Shown one piece after another: positions 34,710-42,993 of a stretch of DNA of 64,000 bases. Location: the NCBI RefSeq assembly GCF_002979865.1, contig NZ_PCPZ01000001.1, positions 992,001 through 1,056,000 on the forward strand, in the 5' to 3' direction. Within the stretch, counting starts at the first letter, position 1, and each line of letters begins with the position of its first letter. Position numbers and translations under genes: made by a program. A model generated the notes under the pieces. It made no database searches. It was not told the origin of the DNA and saw nothing but the letters and a program-made list of their open reading frames with translations. Origin of the DNA: Arthrobacter sp. MYb214. Lineage in GTDB: Bacteria; Actinomycetota; Actinomycetes; Actinomycetales; Micrococcaceae.

Positions 34710-36257
34710 ATGACCAATCAAGATTCATCTGCACCAAGCACTGATCAGCCGTTGGAAGACCGCGTGAACAACCGTTCCCAGCGTCCAACGTCCAAGGCAT
34801 TCCAGGACTTCATGGCCTCCTCGTGGGCGCAAGACACTTCTGATCTGCCAGAACAAGATGCCGCTGCCAGCTACGCAGCCGCTCGCCGTGCCAAGCTCTC
34901 GGAGAATTTCCCCGGTGAGCGCATCGTCATTCCGGCAGGCCCGCTCAAGGTCCGCTCCAACGATACGGACTACCGTTTCCGCCCGCATTCGGCGTTCGCC
35001 CACCTGACCGGCCTGGGCGTCGACCACGAGCCCGACGCCGTACTGGTCATGGAACCGACCGATGACGGCGTGGGCGAGCACGGCTCCAACCACGTTTCCA
35101 CCCTGCATTTCGCGCCGATGGCCGGCCGCGACACCACCGATTTCTATTTGAATTCGCGTTCCGGCGAATTCTGGGTGGGCCCGCGCCCAACCCTGTCCTC
35201 GCTGTCGGCGCGCACCGGGATGCCCACCGATTCGTTGGAACAGCTGGAAATCGCGATCACCAAGAATTCCGGCCCGCAGGCCCTGGGCGGCATCCGCATC
35301 CGTCTGGTGCGCGAGGTGGATCTGAACATCGAGGCGCTGGTGGATACCTCGCGCATCAACACCGGCCAGGACCTGGAAGCCAGCGATGCCCTGGATACCG
35401 AGCTGGCCGAGTTCGTTTCCGAGCTTCGCCTGGTCAAGGACGCGTACGAAATCGCCGAACTGCGCAAGTCGGTTGCCGCGACCATCAACGGCTTCGAAGA
35501 CGTGGTGCGCAACCTGGACAAGGCCGTCGCGCACGAACGCGGCGAACGCGTTGTCGAAGGCGCGTTCTTCGCCCGCGCCCGGCTTGAAGGCAACGAGCTG
35601 GGCTACGACACCATCGCCGCCTCGGGCAACAACGCCACCATCTTGCACTGGATCCGCAACACCGGAACCGTCAAGCAGGGCGAGGTGCTGCTGCTGGATG
35701 CAGGTGTCGAGGCCGAATCCCTGTACACCGCAGACATCACCCGCTCGCTGCCGGTGTCCGGCAAGTACACCGAGGTGCAGCGCAAGGTCTACCAGGCCGT
35801 GCTGGATGCCGCCGATGCCGCCTTCGCTGCGGCCAAGCCGGGCCTGAAGTTCCGCGACCTGCATCTGGTGGCTACCCGCGTTTTGGCTGAGCGGCTCTCC
35901 GAGTGGGGCATCTTGCCGGTATCTGTGGAAGAAGCCATGGATCCAGAGGGGCAGCATCACCGCCGCTGGATGCCGCATGGCACCAGCCACCATCTCGGTC
36001 TGGACGTGCACGACTGCGCCCAGGCACGCGCCGAGCTGTACCTGGATGCCGAGCTGGAGGAGGGCATGGTCTTCACCATCGAGCCCGGACTCTACTTCAA
36101 GGACGAGGATCTGGCGATCCCCGAGGAGTACCGCGGCCTGGGCGTGCGCATCGAGGATGACATCCTGGTCACCGCCGATGGCGCCGAGAACTTGAGCGTT
36201 GCCCTGCCACGCAAGCCTGAGGAAGTTGAAGCGTGGATGGCTAAATTGCGCGGCTAA
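34710..36257 (+). CDS. pepP: Xaa-Pro aminopeptidase (M24B, aminopeptidase P)
   Basis: 515 aa. It removes N-terminal residues preceding proline. There is an N-terminal creatinase-like domain (about residues 60-230) and a C-terminal pita-bread domain. The five metal ligands are visible: Asp in LLLDAGVEAE, Asp in YTADITRSLP, His in MPHGTSHHLGLDVHD, Glu in VFTIEPGLYF and Glu in GVRIEDDILV. There is no signal peptide, so it is cytoplasmic. It begins with a 45-residue polar extension. It ends before a 21-bp terminator shared with the convergent stress gene. Confidence 0.95.
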   Translation: MTNQDSSAPSTDQPLEDRVNNRSQRPTSKAFQDFMASSWAQDTSDLPEQDAAASYAAARRAKLSENFPGERIVIPAGPLKVRSNDTDYRFRPHSAFAHLTGLGVDHEPDAVLVMEPTDDGVGEHGSNHVSTLHFAPMAGRDTTDFYLNSRSGEFWVGPRPTLSSLSARTGMPTDSLEQLEIAITKNSGPQALGGIRIRLVREVDLNIEALVDTSRINTGQDLEASDALDTELAEFVSELRLVKDAYEIAELRKSVAATINGFEDVVRNLDKAVAHERGERVVEGAFFARARLEGNELGYDTIAASGNNATILHWIRNTGTVKQGEVLLLDAGVEAESLYTADITRSLPVSGKYTEVQRKVYQAVLDAADAAFAAAKPGLKFRDLHLVATRVLAERLSEWGILPVSVEEAMDPEGQHHRRWMPHGTSHHLGLDVHDCAQARAELYLDAELEEGMVFTIEPGLYFKDEDLAIPEEYRGLGVRIEDDILVTADGAENLSVALPRKPEEVEAWMAKLRG

Positions 36258-36281
36258 TTCGTCCTGCAGCGTTAACCAGCG

Positions 36282-36325
36282 AAAGGCATGGGCGCAGTTA
36301 CCGAGGTAACTGCGCCCATGCCTTT
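36282..36325. terminator. Bidirectional terminator between pepP and the YflT-like gene
   Basis: Perfect 21-bp stem (36282-36302 and 36305-36325, GGGCGCAGTTACC in the distal arm) with a 2-nt loop. It has AAA on the left and TTTCTTTGG on the right, so it can work in both directions for the convergent genes. Confidence 0.92.
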
Positions 36326-36343
36326 CTTTGGCCTAGCTGGTCC

Positions 36344-37201
36344 CTATGCTTCAGGATCCTTGCGAGGCGCTGGTTCCTGGACCGGGGCCTGAGGCTGCTG
36401 CGAAGTATCCACTCGCGGCTCTACCTGCGACAGGTCCTGCGTGTCCTTGGCCTCGGCGGCCGGTGCTTGCGCTTCGTCCTTGGCTGGCTGCTCGACCGGC
36501 GCAACTGGCGCAGCTGGCTTGGCTTCGTTGACGCGCACGCCATAGCGGGGACGCCCATCGGGCAGGTCGGGGAACTGCGAGCTGCGCTCTTCCTCGGAGG
36601 CCGGCTGCGCAGGCGTGGCCGGTACTGCGGCGGCTGCCTGGGCCGACGGTGCGGCAGCTGCGGCAGGCTGCTGCTGCGGGGCTTGGGCAACTGGTTGCGC
36701 AGGTGCCTGCTGCGGACGCATGGGCAGCTTGGAGGCCAGGATGCGGGCCGACTGCGCATGCTCGAAATCCACCACCACGTCAAAGCTGGTGGCCACGAAC
36801 TGGCTGGAGGACGCGAAATCGCGCTTGCCGCGACGCGTCGAATAGCTGATCACGCCGGCGATCATCCAAATAGCCATGCCCAGGCCGATGGCGGAGAGAA
36901 TCTGGTACAGCCCGTTGCCGCCACCGCCGAAGAGGGTCAGGAGCAGGCCGACAAACAGGCCCATCATGCCGCCCTGGGCCGCGCCAGCCAGCGCCACGCG
37001 CGGGTAGGAAAGTTTCGCGGTGACTCGCTCCACGGTGCGTACGTCATTGCCGACGATGCTTACCGCGGCGACCGGGAAATCATTATCGGCCAGGTAATCC
37101 ACGAGCTTCTGCGCGTCGAGATAGCTGGTGTAACGTCCAAGCAGTTCTCCGCGCGGCAGGCCGCTGGTGCTAATCGAATTTACTCCATGAGGCGAGGTCA
37201 T
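36344..37201 (-). CDS. General stress protein (YflT/GsmA-like domain) with Pro/Ala-rich tail
   Basis: 285 aa from ATG 37201 (MTSPHGVNSISTSG). Residues about 20-65 form the YflT-like alpha/beta domain (YLADNDFPVAAVSIVG). Two hydrophobic segments follow: AGAAQGGMMGLFVGLLLTLF and ILSAIGLGMAIWMIAGVIS. After DVVVDFEHAQSARILASKL the protein becomes Ala/Pro/Gln-rich (about 160-285), ending PRKDPEA. The family is linked to stress in Bacillus but molecular function is unknown. The first 50 nt upstream have no Shine-Dalgarno. It is divergent from the MgtE-N gene and convergent with pepP. Confidence 0.8.
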   Translation of the reverse strand: MTSPHGVNSISTSGLPRGELLGRYTSYLDAQKLVDYLADNDFPVAAVSIVGNDVRTVERVTAKLSYPRVALAGAAQGGMMGLFVGLLLTLFGGGGNGLYQILSAIGLGMAIWMIAGVISYSTRRGKRDFASSSQFVATSFDVVVDFEHAQSARILASKLPMRPQQAPAQPVAQAPQQQPAAAAAPSAQAAAAVPATPAQPASEEERSSQFPDLPDGRPRYGVRVNEAKPAAPVAPVEQPAKDEAQAPAAEAKDTQDLSQVEPRVDTSQQPQAPVQEPAPRKDPEA

Positions 37202-37333
37202 AACTATATTGTGCACAGGTTTACTGTGAGCCTGCCTAGTTGTGAAGCAACTATCGCTGAGGGTGAAAGAAACAGCACTGGCCCTGTGGCTTTGCACACC
37301 GGGAACGGGGCTGAAACGCGATAGTCTAGGAGG

Positions 37334-38584
37334 GTGAGCGCACAAGTGTCTAAAATCTTCGTCGCCCGGCTGCTCGGGCTTGATGTCTTTGACCCCTTGG
37401 GCGACCGCTTAGGCCGCTTGCGCGATGTCGTGGTGGTCTCCCGCGGCCCCAAGAAACCCGCCGCCTGCGTGGGCTTGGTCGTCGAGGTCCCCGGCAAACG
37501 GCGGGTGTTCGTTCCGATGACCCGCATCCAGTCTATGGAAGCCAACCAGGTGATCTGCAACGGCCTGGTGAACATGCGCCGCTTCCAGCAGCGCGGCCAG
37601 GAAATTCTGGTTGTCGCCGAAATGTTCGACCGCACCATCACCTTCGTTGATGGTTCCGGTCGCGGTGTCATCGAGGACATCGGTTTGGCGCAGACCCGTC
37701 GCGGGGACTGGGAAATCAACGAATACTATGTCCAGCGTGGAGAACCGACGGCCAATTTGCTGGGACTGCGTTCGCGCCGCCGCAACAAGGTGCTGGTCTC
37801 CTGGGACGAGGTCAGCCACGGTTCGAAGAATGAACCGCAGTCCGCTGACACCTTCGTGGCCGCCCACGATGAGATGAAGCCTGCCGACTTTGCTGACGCC
37901 CTGCATGAAATGAATGAGAAGCGCCGCCTGGAAATCGCGGCCCATCTGCAAGATGAGCGCCTGGCCGACGTGCTCCAGGAACTTCCGGACCGCGAGCAGG
38001 TGGAGATCCTTTCCGCCCTGGGCCTGGAACGTGCCGCGGACGTGCTTGAGGAAATGGACCCGGATGACGCGGCCGACCTTCTGGCTGAAGTCAGCGAAGA
38101 GACCAAGCACCAGCTGCTGGATCTGATGAACGAGGAAGAGGCCAAGGATGTCCGCCGCTTGCTCGCCTACCCGGAAGGTACCGCCGGGTCGATCATGACC
38201 CCGGTTCCGGTGATTCTCACCCCTGAATCCACGGTCGCTGAAGCCCTGGCTTCGGTGCGCCTGGAGGAATTGAGCCCGGCGCTTGCTTCGACCGTATATG
38301 TGGTGCGCCCGCCGCTGGAGACGCCCACGGGACGCTACCTGGGCCAAGTCCACATCCAGGCGCTGCTGCGTGCCGCTCCCCCGGAGCCGCTGGGCGATAT
38401 CCTTGATACGGAGCTGGAGCCCATGTCGGATCTGGCCAATATCACCGAAGTGGTTCGCCATTTGGCCACCTACAACCTCACCAGCGTAGGCGTGACCAAC
38501 AAGGAAGGCCGGCTTGTAGGGGCCATCACCGTGGATGACGTGCTGGACCACATCCTCCCGGATGACTGGCGTTCCCAAGACTAG
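37334..38584 (+). CDS. Soluble MgtE-N / CBS domain protein with N-terminal PRC-like domain
   Basis: 416 aa. The N-terminus (VARLLGLDVFDPLGDRLGRL) is PRC-barrel-like. Residues about 160-280 form the superhelical MgtE_N domain (LADVLQELPDREQVEIL, MDPDDAADLLAEV). Residues about 285-416 are a CBS pair (SIMTPVPVILTP, VGAITVDDVLDHILP). The transmembrane part of MgtE magnesium channels is missing, so this is a cytosolic sensor-like protein, possibly Mg2+-responsive (inference). Start GTG 37334 directly abuts AGGAGG with no spacer. GTG 37346 (12 nt further) or a leaderless start from TAGTCT are alternatives. It is followed by DUF1003 and mrp, the order seen in mycobacteria. Confidence 0.85.
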   Translation: MSAQVSKIFVARLLGLDVFDPLGDRLGRLRDVVVVSRGPKKPAACVGLVVEVPGKRRVFVPMTRIQSMEANQVICNGLVNMRRFQQRGQEILVVAEMFDRTITFVDGSGRGVIEDIGLAQTRRGDWEINEYYVQRGEPTANLLGLRSRRRNKVLVSWDEVSHGSKNEPQSADTFVAAHDEMKPADFADALHEMNEKRRLEIAAHLQDERLADVLQELPDREQVEILSALGLERAADVLEEMDPDDAADLLAEVSEETKHQLLDLMNEEEAKDVRRLLAYPEGTAGSIMTPVPVILTPESTVAEALASVRLEELSPALASTVYVVRPPLETPTGRYLGQVHIQALLRAAPPEPLGDILDTELEPMSDLANITEVVRHLATYNLTSVGVTNKEGRLVGAITVDDVLDHILPDDWRSQD

Positions 38585-38626
38585 CCAACGCCCCACCCAC
38601 CCATCAGCAGCAAAGGAGTTCCAGCT

Positions 38627-39235
38627 ATGGCTGAGCAGCGCAAGAGTAACGGCCTGGATACCCCGCTTGCAGCACGACAACGCTTCTGGCCCCGGTTCTC
38701 CCCGAACCCCGACCTCTTTGGTTCGGCCACGGAGAAGTTCGCCCGCTTCATGGGCACCCCGACCTTCCTGCTGTACATGACGGTGTTCTGCGCCTTCTGG
38801 CTGATCTGGAACTCGGTCGCCCCGATCAATTGGCGTTTTGACGATGCCACCATCGGCTTCACCGCGCTGACCTTGATGCTCTCCTTGCAGGCCTCCTACG
38901 CGGCTCCGCTGCTCCTGCTGGCGCAGAACCGCCAGGATGACCGCGACCGCGTCTCGCTGACCGAGGACCGCGCCCGTGCTGAACGCAATCTGTACGACAC
39001 CGAGTACCTGACCCGCGAGCTGGCTTCCCTGCGCTTGGCACTGCGCGATGTTGCCACCCGCGACTACGTGCGTTCCGAACTGCGCAATGTGCTTGAAGAG
39101 CTGCTGGAAACCTCTGATGGCGAAGAGCTGCACCTGCGCGCGAAGAAAAAGGGCGGCAATAAGAATTCACACCCGCAAACCGGGATGATCGAAACCGTCA
39201 AGCCCCAGCAGGGCCAGCACCGGAAGAGCAAATAA
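38627..39235 (+). CDS. DUF1003 membrane protein
   Basis: 202 aa. Two transmembrane helices (FLLYMTVFCAFWLIWNSVAP and FTALTLMLSLQASYAAPLLL) are followed by the family motif LLLAQNRQDDRDRV and a charged coiled-coil-like C-terminus (TEDRARAERNLYDTEYL). This is DUF1003; function is unknown. The C-terminal tail is Lys/Gln-rich. It is 42 nt after the MgtE-N gene and 3 nt before mrp, so the three are likely one operon. The constant partnership with the MgtE-N protein suggests a link to divalent-cation handling, which is inference. Confidence 0.9.
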   Translation: MAEQRKSNGLDTPLAARQRFWPRFSPNPDLFGSATEKFARFMGTPTFLLYMTVFCAFWLIWNSVAPINWRFDDATIGFTALTLMLSLQASYAAPLLLLAQNRQDDRDRVSLTEDRARAERNLYDTEYLTRELASLRLALRDVATRDYVRSELRNVLEELLETSDGEELHLRAKKKGGNKNSHPQTGMIETVKPQQGQHRKSK

Positions 39236-39238
39236 GCA

Positions 39239-40342
39239 TTGAGCACCACGCCAGAACTCCTAGCCGCCCTCGCAAAGGTCAACGACCCGGAGCTTCGCCG
39301 GCCGATCACCGAATTGGGCATGGTGGAATCAGCTGTCCTGGCCGATGGCACCGCCAAGGTCAAGATCTTGCTGACCATCGCCGGTTGCCCGATGCGCTCC
39401 ACCATCGAGGAAGAGGCCACCGCGGCCCTGCTGACCGTAGCAGCGGTGCAGCGCGTTGAGGTGAGCCTGGGCGTCATGGATCCGCAGCAGCGCGCGGAGC
39501 TGCGCGAGTCACTGGCCAGCCGCCGCACCCCGTTCTCCGATCCTGCTTCCCTGACCCGGGTGATCGCTGTGGCCAGCGGCAAGGGCGGCGTGGGCAAGTC
39601 GTCGATTACCGCGAATCTGGCCTGCCAGCTAGCCTCCCAGGGCTTGAAGGTCGGCCTGATCGACGCCGATGTCCATGGTTTCTCCATTCCCTCGCTGATG
39701 GGTATTTCGCAGAACCCCACCCGGGTTGATGACATGATCCTGCCGCCGGTGGCGCACGGAGTGAAGGTCATTTCCATTGGCATGTTCCTGGATTCCAACC
39801 AGCCGGTGATCTGGCGCGGCCCGATGCTGCACCGGGCCCTGGAGCAGTTCCTCTCGGATGTCTACTTCGGGGACCTGGACTACTTGTTGCTGGACCTGCC
39901 GCCAGGCACCGGGGACATGGCCATCTCCGTGTCCCAGCTGCTGCCCAATAGCGAGCTGCTGGTGGTCACGACTCCGCAGTCCACGGCTACCGAGGTTGCC
40001 GAACGCGCCGGCACCATCGCCTTGCAGACCCATCAGAAGGTGATCGGGGTGGTTGAGAACATGAGCTTCCTGCAGCTGCCCGACGGGTCGCGCATGGAGG
40101 TCTTCGGTTCCGGTGGCGGTGCCAAGCTCAGCGAATCGCTGAGCCAGCAGCTGGGCTACCCTGTTGGGATGCTGGCCCAGATTCCGCTGGAAGAGTCCGT
40201 ACGCGTGGGTTCGGATCAGGGCCAGCCGGTAGTGCTCAGCACCCCGGGGGCACCGGCCGCGGCAGCGATGCGTGAATTGGCCGGGAAATTGGAACAGCGA
40301 CCGCGCGGGCTTGCCGGGCGATCGCTGCCGATGTCTTTCTGA
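39239..40342 (+). CDS. mrp: Mrp/NBP35-family P-loop ATPase (iron-sulfur carrier/assembly factor)
   Basis: 367 aa with TTG start, 3 nt after DUF1003. An N-terminal MIP18-like domain (LLAALAKVNDPELRRPITEL, about 1-95) precedes the MinD-like ATPase: VASGKGGVGKSSITANLA near residue 118, LIDADVHGFSIPSLMG, and LLLDLPPGTGDMA near 220. The CxxC that binds the transferred cluster in ApbC/NBP35 is not present; the region reads VENMSFLQLPDGSRMEVFG. As far as I recall this is usual for actinobacterial Mrp. It may therefore not carry a bridging cluster the way ApbC does. Convergent with tatB, 12 nt away. Confidence 0.92.
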   Translation: MSTTPELLAALAKVNDPELRRPITELGMVESAVLADGTAKVKILLTIAGCPMRSTIEEEATAALLTVAAVQRVEVSLGVMDPQQRAELRESLASRRTPFSDPASLTRVIAVASGKGGVGKSSITANLACQLASQGLKVGLIDADVHGFSIPSLMGISQNPTRVDDMILPPVAHGVKVISIGMFLDSNQPVIWRGPMLHRALEQFLSDVYFGDLDYLLLDLPPGTGDMAISVSQLLPNSELLVVTTPQSTATEVAERAGTIALQTHQKVIGVVENMSFLQLPDGSRMEVFGSGGGAKLSESLSQQLGYPVGMLAQIPLEESVRVGSDQGQPVVLSTPGAPAAAAMRELAGKLEQRPRGLAGRSLPMSF

Positions 40343-40354
40343 GGACTTCTGGGC

Positions 40355-40759
40355 CTAGGTGGCTTCTGAGTCGAAGGGGGCCGATTCGTTGGCGCCCAGC
40401 TGCAGCTGCTGCGCGGTAGCCGAAGGGACCGCGGTGCGCACCGGTGCTGGGGCCACGGTCTTGGCTGGAGAACCCTTTGCGGCATTCACGGCGTCGTCGA
40501 ATTCATCGACAAGCGCCTCCTTGATGATTCGACGTGGATCATACTGGCGCGGGTCCAGCTTCTTCCAGTCGATGTCGGCAACCTCGTCGCCTACTTCCTC
40601 GCGCAGCTGCTCCTTGGCGCCATTGGCCATGCGCCGCACTTCCTTGACCAGGTTCGCTAGCTTTTTGGCGTACTCAGGAAGCTTTTCGGGGCCCAGAATA
40701 ACGACCGCCAGCACGGCGAGAACGATAAACTCGCCACCATTAATACCAAAAAGATCCAC
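40355..40759 (-). CDS. tatB: Sec-independent protein translocase subunit TatB
   Basis: 134 aa. The N-terminal helix (GINGGEFIVLAVLAVVILGP, then EKLP with the conserved Glu and Pro) is followed by an amphipathic helix (AKKLANLVKEVRRMANGAKE) and a charged variable C-terminus (LDPRQYDPRRIIKEALVDEFDD), the usual actinobacterial TatB layout. It acts with TatA and TatC to export folded proteins. It is 77 nt downstream of sigE on the same strand, as in mycobacteria but without rseA and htrA between. It runs tail to tail with mrp. Confidence 0.93.
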   Translation of the reverse strand: MDLFGINGGEFIVLAVLAVVILGPEKLPEYAKKLANLVKEVRRMANGAKEQLREEVGDEVADIDWKKLDPRQYDPRRIIKEALVDEFDDAVNAAKGSPAKTVAPAPVRTAVPSATAQQLQLGANESAPFDSEAT

Positions 40760-40836
40760 GTAAGAAGATTACCTTGTTCCAGTGCCACTAACGAAGTCAC
40801 CGCGCCACGCCAACGGTGAACACGCGATGAACGGGG

Positions 40837-41454
40837 TTAGCTGGCGGCGCGCAAGCCTCGCGGGATGCGCGGCAACGACATGGTCTTTGCAGGGCGGTTG
40901 GCTGGATTGCGGTGAGCGAGCGCATCACGAAGCATGGCGCGGCCACGGTGGATGCGAGAACGCACGGTCCCGAGCTTGACATCCAGGATGCGTGAGACTT
41001 CCTCGTAGGAGAAGCCTTCCATATCGCACAGGACAATAGCGGCACGGAACTCCGGCGACAACGCACGCAGGGCTTCTTGCACGTCGACATCCAAGTTGTT
41101 GAATTCGAAATAGCGTTCCGGGGTTACCGCGGTACCGGGCATCCGGTCTTCGGATCCCTCGGCGAAACGGTCGAAGCGGATCTTGCTCTTGCGCCGAGCC
41201 TGGTCCAGGAACAGGTTGGTGGTAATGCGGTGCAGCCACCCGCCCATGGTTCCGGGGGTGTAATTTTCCAAGGCTTTGAATGCGCGAACGAATGCCTCCT
41301 GCGAGAGGTCCTCGGCATCTTGACGGTTACCAGTCAAACGGTAGGACAAACGGAAGACCCGTTGCCCATGTTCTTGGACCATCTGATCCCATGTCGGAGT
41401 CGTGGTTTCGGCAGTCACCGTAGAAGAAACTGTTTCACTTCGTGCATTGTTCAC
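40837..41454 (-). CDS. sigE: ECF RNA polymerase sigma factor SigE-like
   Basis: 205 aa from GTG 41454. Region 2 is MVQEHGQRVFRLSYRLTGN, then DAEDLSQEAFVRAFKALENY and GGWLHRITTNLFLDQARR (about 25-90). Region 4 is LRALSPEFRAAIVLCDMEGF, then SYEEVSRILDVKLGTVRSRIHRGRAML (about 130-185). Neighbours (O-methyltransferase upstream, tatB downstream) match the mycobacterial sigE locus, where SigE governs envelope and oxidative stress responses. The anti-sigma gene usually next to it is not present here. The C-terminal 20 residues are basic. Confidence 0.9.
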   Translation of the reverse strand: MNNARSETVSSTVTAETTTPTWDQMVQEHGQRVFRLSYRLTGNRQDAEDLSQEAFVRAFKALENYTPGTMGGWLHRITTNLFLDQARRKSKIRFDRFAEGSEDRMPGTAVTPERYFEFNNLDVDVQEALRALSPEFRAAIVLCDMEGFSYEEVSRILDVKLGTVRSRIHRGRAMLRDALAHRNPANRPAKTMSLPRIPRGLRAAS

Positions 41455-41592
41455 ACTCCAAGTATGAAATGGGAAGCTGAGCTGAAGCTAAGAATACCCT
41501 GCGCGAGAACCTCCAAGTTCAACAACTTCAGGTAACGACGTAGGTACGATGGGAACTGGCCCCGCCAATTCAACCCTTGAGGACCTCCGCCG

Positions 41593-42258
41593 ATGCCATC
41601 GATGAATCCAGAACTCTTCGCGAGCTGGACCTATACCCAGAACCACGTCAACGAACCAGAGCATGTCGCCCCGGTTCGCGAACGTGCGGAAGACCTGGGC
41701 GTGCGTTGCATCGATCAGGCCGGCCGCTCGATGCTGCAGATGCTCTGCACCCTGCGCCAGCCGCGCAATATCGTGGAGATCGGATCCGGTGTGGGTGTCG
41801 CATCGCTGGCGATGCTCGAGGTCATGGGCAACGCCATGACGTTGACCGCGATTGAATCGGATCTGGAGCACGCCAACGCGATGCGCCAGGGCCTGCGCGA
41901 TTCAGGCATCCCGACGGCCCGCGCCCGCATTATCAACGAGCGCGCAGAGAACGTGCTCTCGCGCTTGGCCGACCACGCCTACGACCTGGTACTCATCGAC
42001 GCCGGCGCTGAGCTGCTGCTCGAGTACGTGGCCGAGGCCAAGCGGCTGGTCGGAACCGGCGGAGTGATCATAGTGAACAACGCCTACGACGAGCACCGCC
42101 TAGCCAAGCCCGCGGTTCGCCGCCCCTCCACCGTCACGACCCGAGATGCGCTGCGCATGCTGCGCGAGGACCCGCGCTTGCAGACCCACCTGTTCCCTAC
42201 CGAGCAGGGCCTGTTTGTGGCCACTGTCCTTCCCGCCAAGGCCGCGACCCGCCTCTAG
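41593..42258 (+). CDS. AdoMet-dependent O-methyltransferase (Rv1220c-like)
   Basis: 221 aa. Class-I methyltransferase of the catechol-O-methyltransferase-like (Methyltransf_24/3) type: motif I NIVEIGSGVGVASLAMLE near residue 58, TAIESDLEHANAMRQGL near 85 (acidic residue binding the AdoMet ribose), and YDLVLIDAGAELLLEYV near 132. Substrate is unknown. It is divergent from sigE (139-nt gap), the same arrangement as Rv1220c/sigE in mycobacteria. No signal peptide is present. It is followed by a terminator shared with the convergent DUF3117 gene. Confidence 0.9.
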   Translation: MPSMNPELFASWTYTQNHVNEPEHVAPVRERAEDLGVRCIDQAGRSMLQMLCTLRQPRNIVEIGSGVGVASLAMLEVMGNAMTLTAIESDLEHANAMRQGLRDSGIPTARARIINERAENVLSRLADHAYDLVLIDAGAELLLEYVAEAKRLVGTGGVIIVNNAYDEHRLAKPAVRRPSTVTTRDALRMLREDPRLQTHLFPTEQGLFVATVLPAKAATRL

Positions 42259-42280
42259 CGGCTGATTTCGGGAAAAACAA

Positions 42281-42304
42281 AGGACCGACATTTCTGTCGG
42301 TCCT
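42281..42304. terminator. Bidirectional terminator, O-methyltransferase / DUF3117
   Basis: 10-bp stem AGGACCGACA / TGTCGGTCCT with a TTTC loop. On the minus strand it is followed by TTTGTTTTTCCC, a good U tract for the DUF3117 transcript. Confidence 0.85.
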
Positions 42305-42354
42305 CGATTGCCGCACCAGCAACCCGTGCGGCCAAAGCTAGAACTTGGGCAAGC

Positions 42355-42522
42355 TTACTCAGTTACCTTGAGCAGGCACTCACGCAATTCGGTTGCCTCG
42401 TCGTTGTTCAACTCGACTACCAGTCGTCCGCCTCCGTCGATTGGCAGGCGCAAGATGAGGCTGCGGCCTTCCTTAGCGACTTCCATTGGTCCATCACCGG
42501 TGCGTGGCTTCATAGCAGCCAT
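42355..42522 (-). CDS. DUF3117 family small protein
   Basis: 55 aa from ATG 42522, with AAGGGAA upstream; an in-frame opening at 42579 has no support. The sequence MAAMKPRTGDGPMEVAKEGR, then GGGRLVVELNNDEATELREC, is the DUF3117 family (Rv1211-like), nearly invariant in Actinobacteria. It is a tiny soluble protein of unknown function. It is the last gene of the leftward LOG-DivIVA-DUF3117 group, but the 123-nt gap before it suggests its own promoter. A short hairpin (CTCAGCA/TGCTGAG, 42598-42620) lies in that gap. Confidence 0.92.
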   Translation of the reverse strand: MAAMKPRTGDGPMEVAKEGRSLILRLPIDGGGRLVVELNNDEATELRECLLKVTE

Positions 42523-42645
42523 TAAGCTGTTCCCTTCGTCTGTGGCTAACGCATGCACTGGCGCTTGCCGTGCATACAACCGAATGCCTAGTCCATCCTC
42601 AGCAAGGATTCCCTGCTGAGTTGGGACACTTATCTTTTATTATTA

Positions 42646-42990
42646 CTAATTTTCGCCCGTGTCGCTAATCACACGCCGTGACTCAAGGTCACGAACCGTA
42701 TTCTCCAGCTCGGTAATTTCTGCCGCGAGGACATCGAGCACCTCATCCACCTGGTCGCAGCGGTAACCGCGCAAGCCCAAGGAGAAGCGAACTTTCTCCA
42801 CATCTTCAGCGCGCGGATTCTTGGCCAGCAGCACCGGCGGCAACGAAGCCTGGTGCTCTACCAATCCCGTGATGGGCTCCCCAGTGGATTCGAAGTGGCG
42901 ACCTGCCGGTACATTCTTCCGCTGGCTGGACAGCAGCAGCGCAACAGCACCCACCAGCAATACTGCGATGGCAACAAGGAGGAACGGCAT
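42646..42990 (-). CDS. Membrane-anchored DivIVA-domain protein
   Basis: 114 aa. One N-terminal transmembrane helix (MPFLLVAIAVLLVGAVALLL) is followed by a linker and a DivIVA-like lipid-binding motif (VRFSLGLRGYRCDQVDEVLD, about 75-94), then a short coiled coil (ITELENTVRDLESRRV). This matches the small DivIVA-domain proteins encoded next to the LOG gene in Actinobacteria. A role in pole or septum organisation is possible but not shown. It starts 3 nt after the LOG gene stop on the same strand, so they are co-transcribed. Confidence 0.85.
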   Translation of the reverse strand: MPFLLVAIAVLLVGAVALLLSSQRKNVPAGRHFESTGEPITGLVEHQASLPPVLLAKNPRAEDVEKVRFSLGLRGYRCDQVDEVLDVLAAEITELENTVRDLESRRVISDTGEN

Positions 42991-42993
42991 CGC

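Noticed and set aside
37409-39133. 574-codon minus-strand open frame
   Set aside because: Antisense to the MgtE-N and DUF1003 genes.
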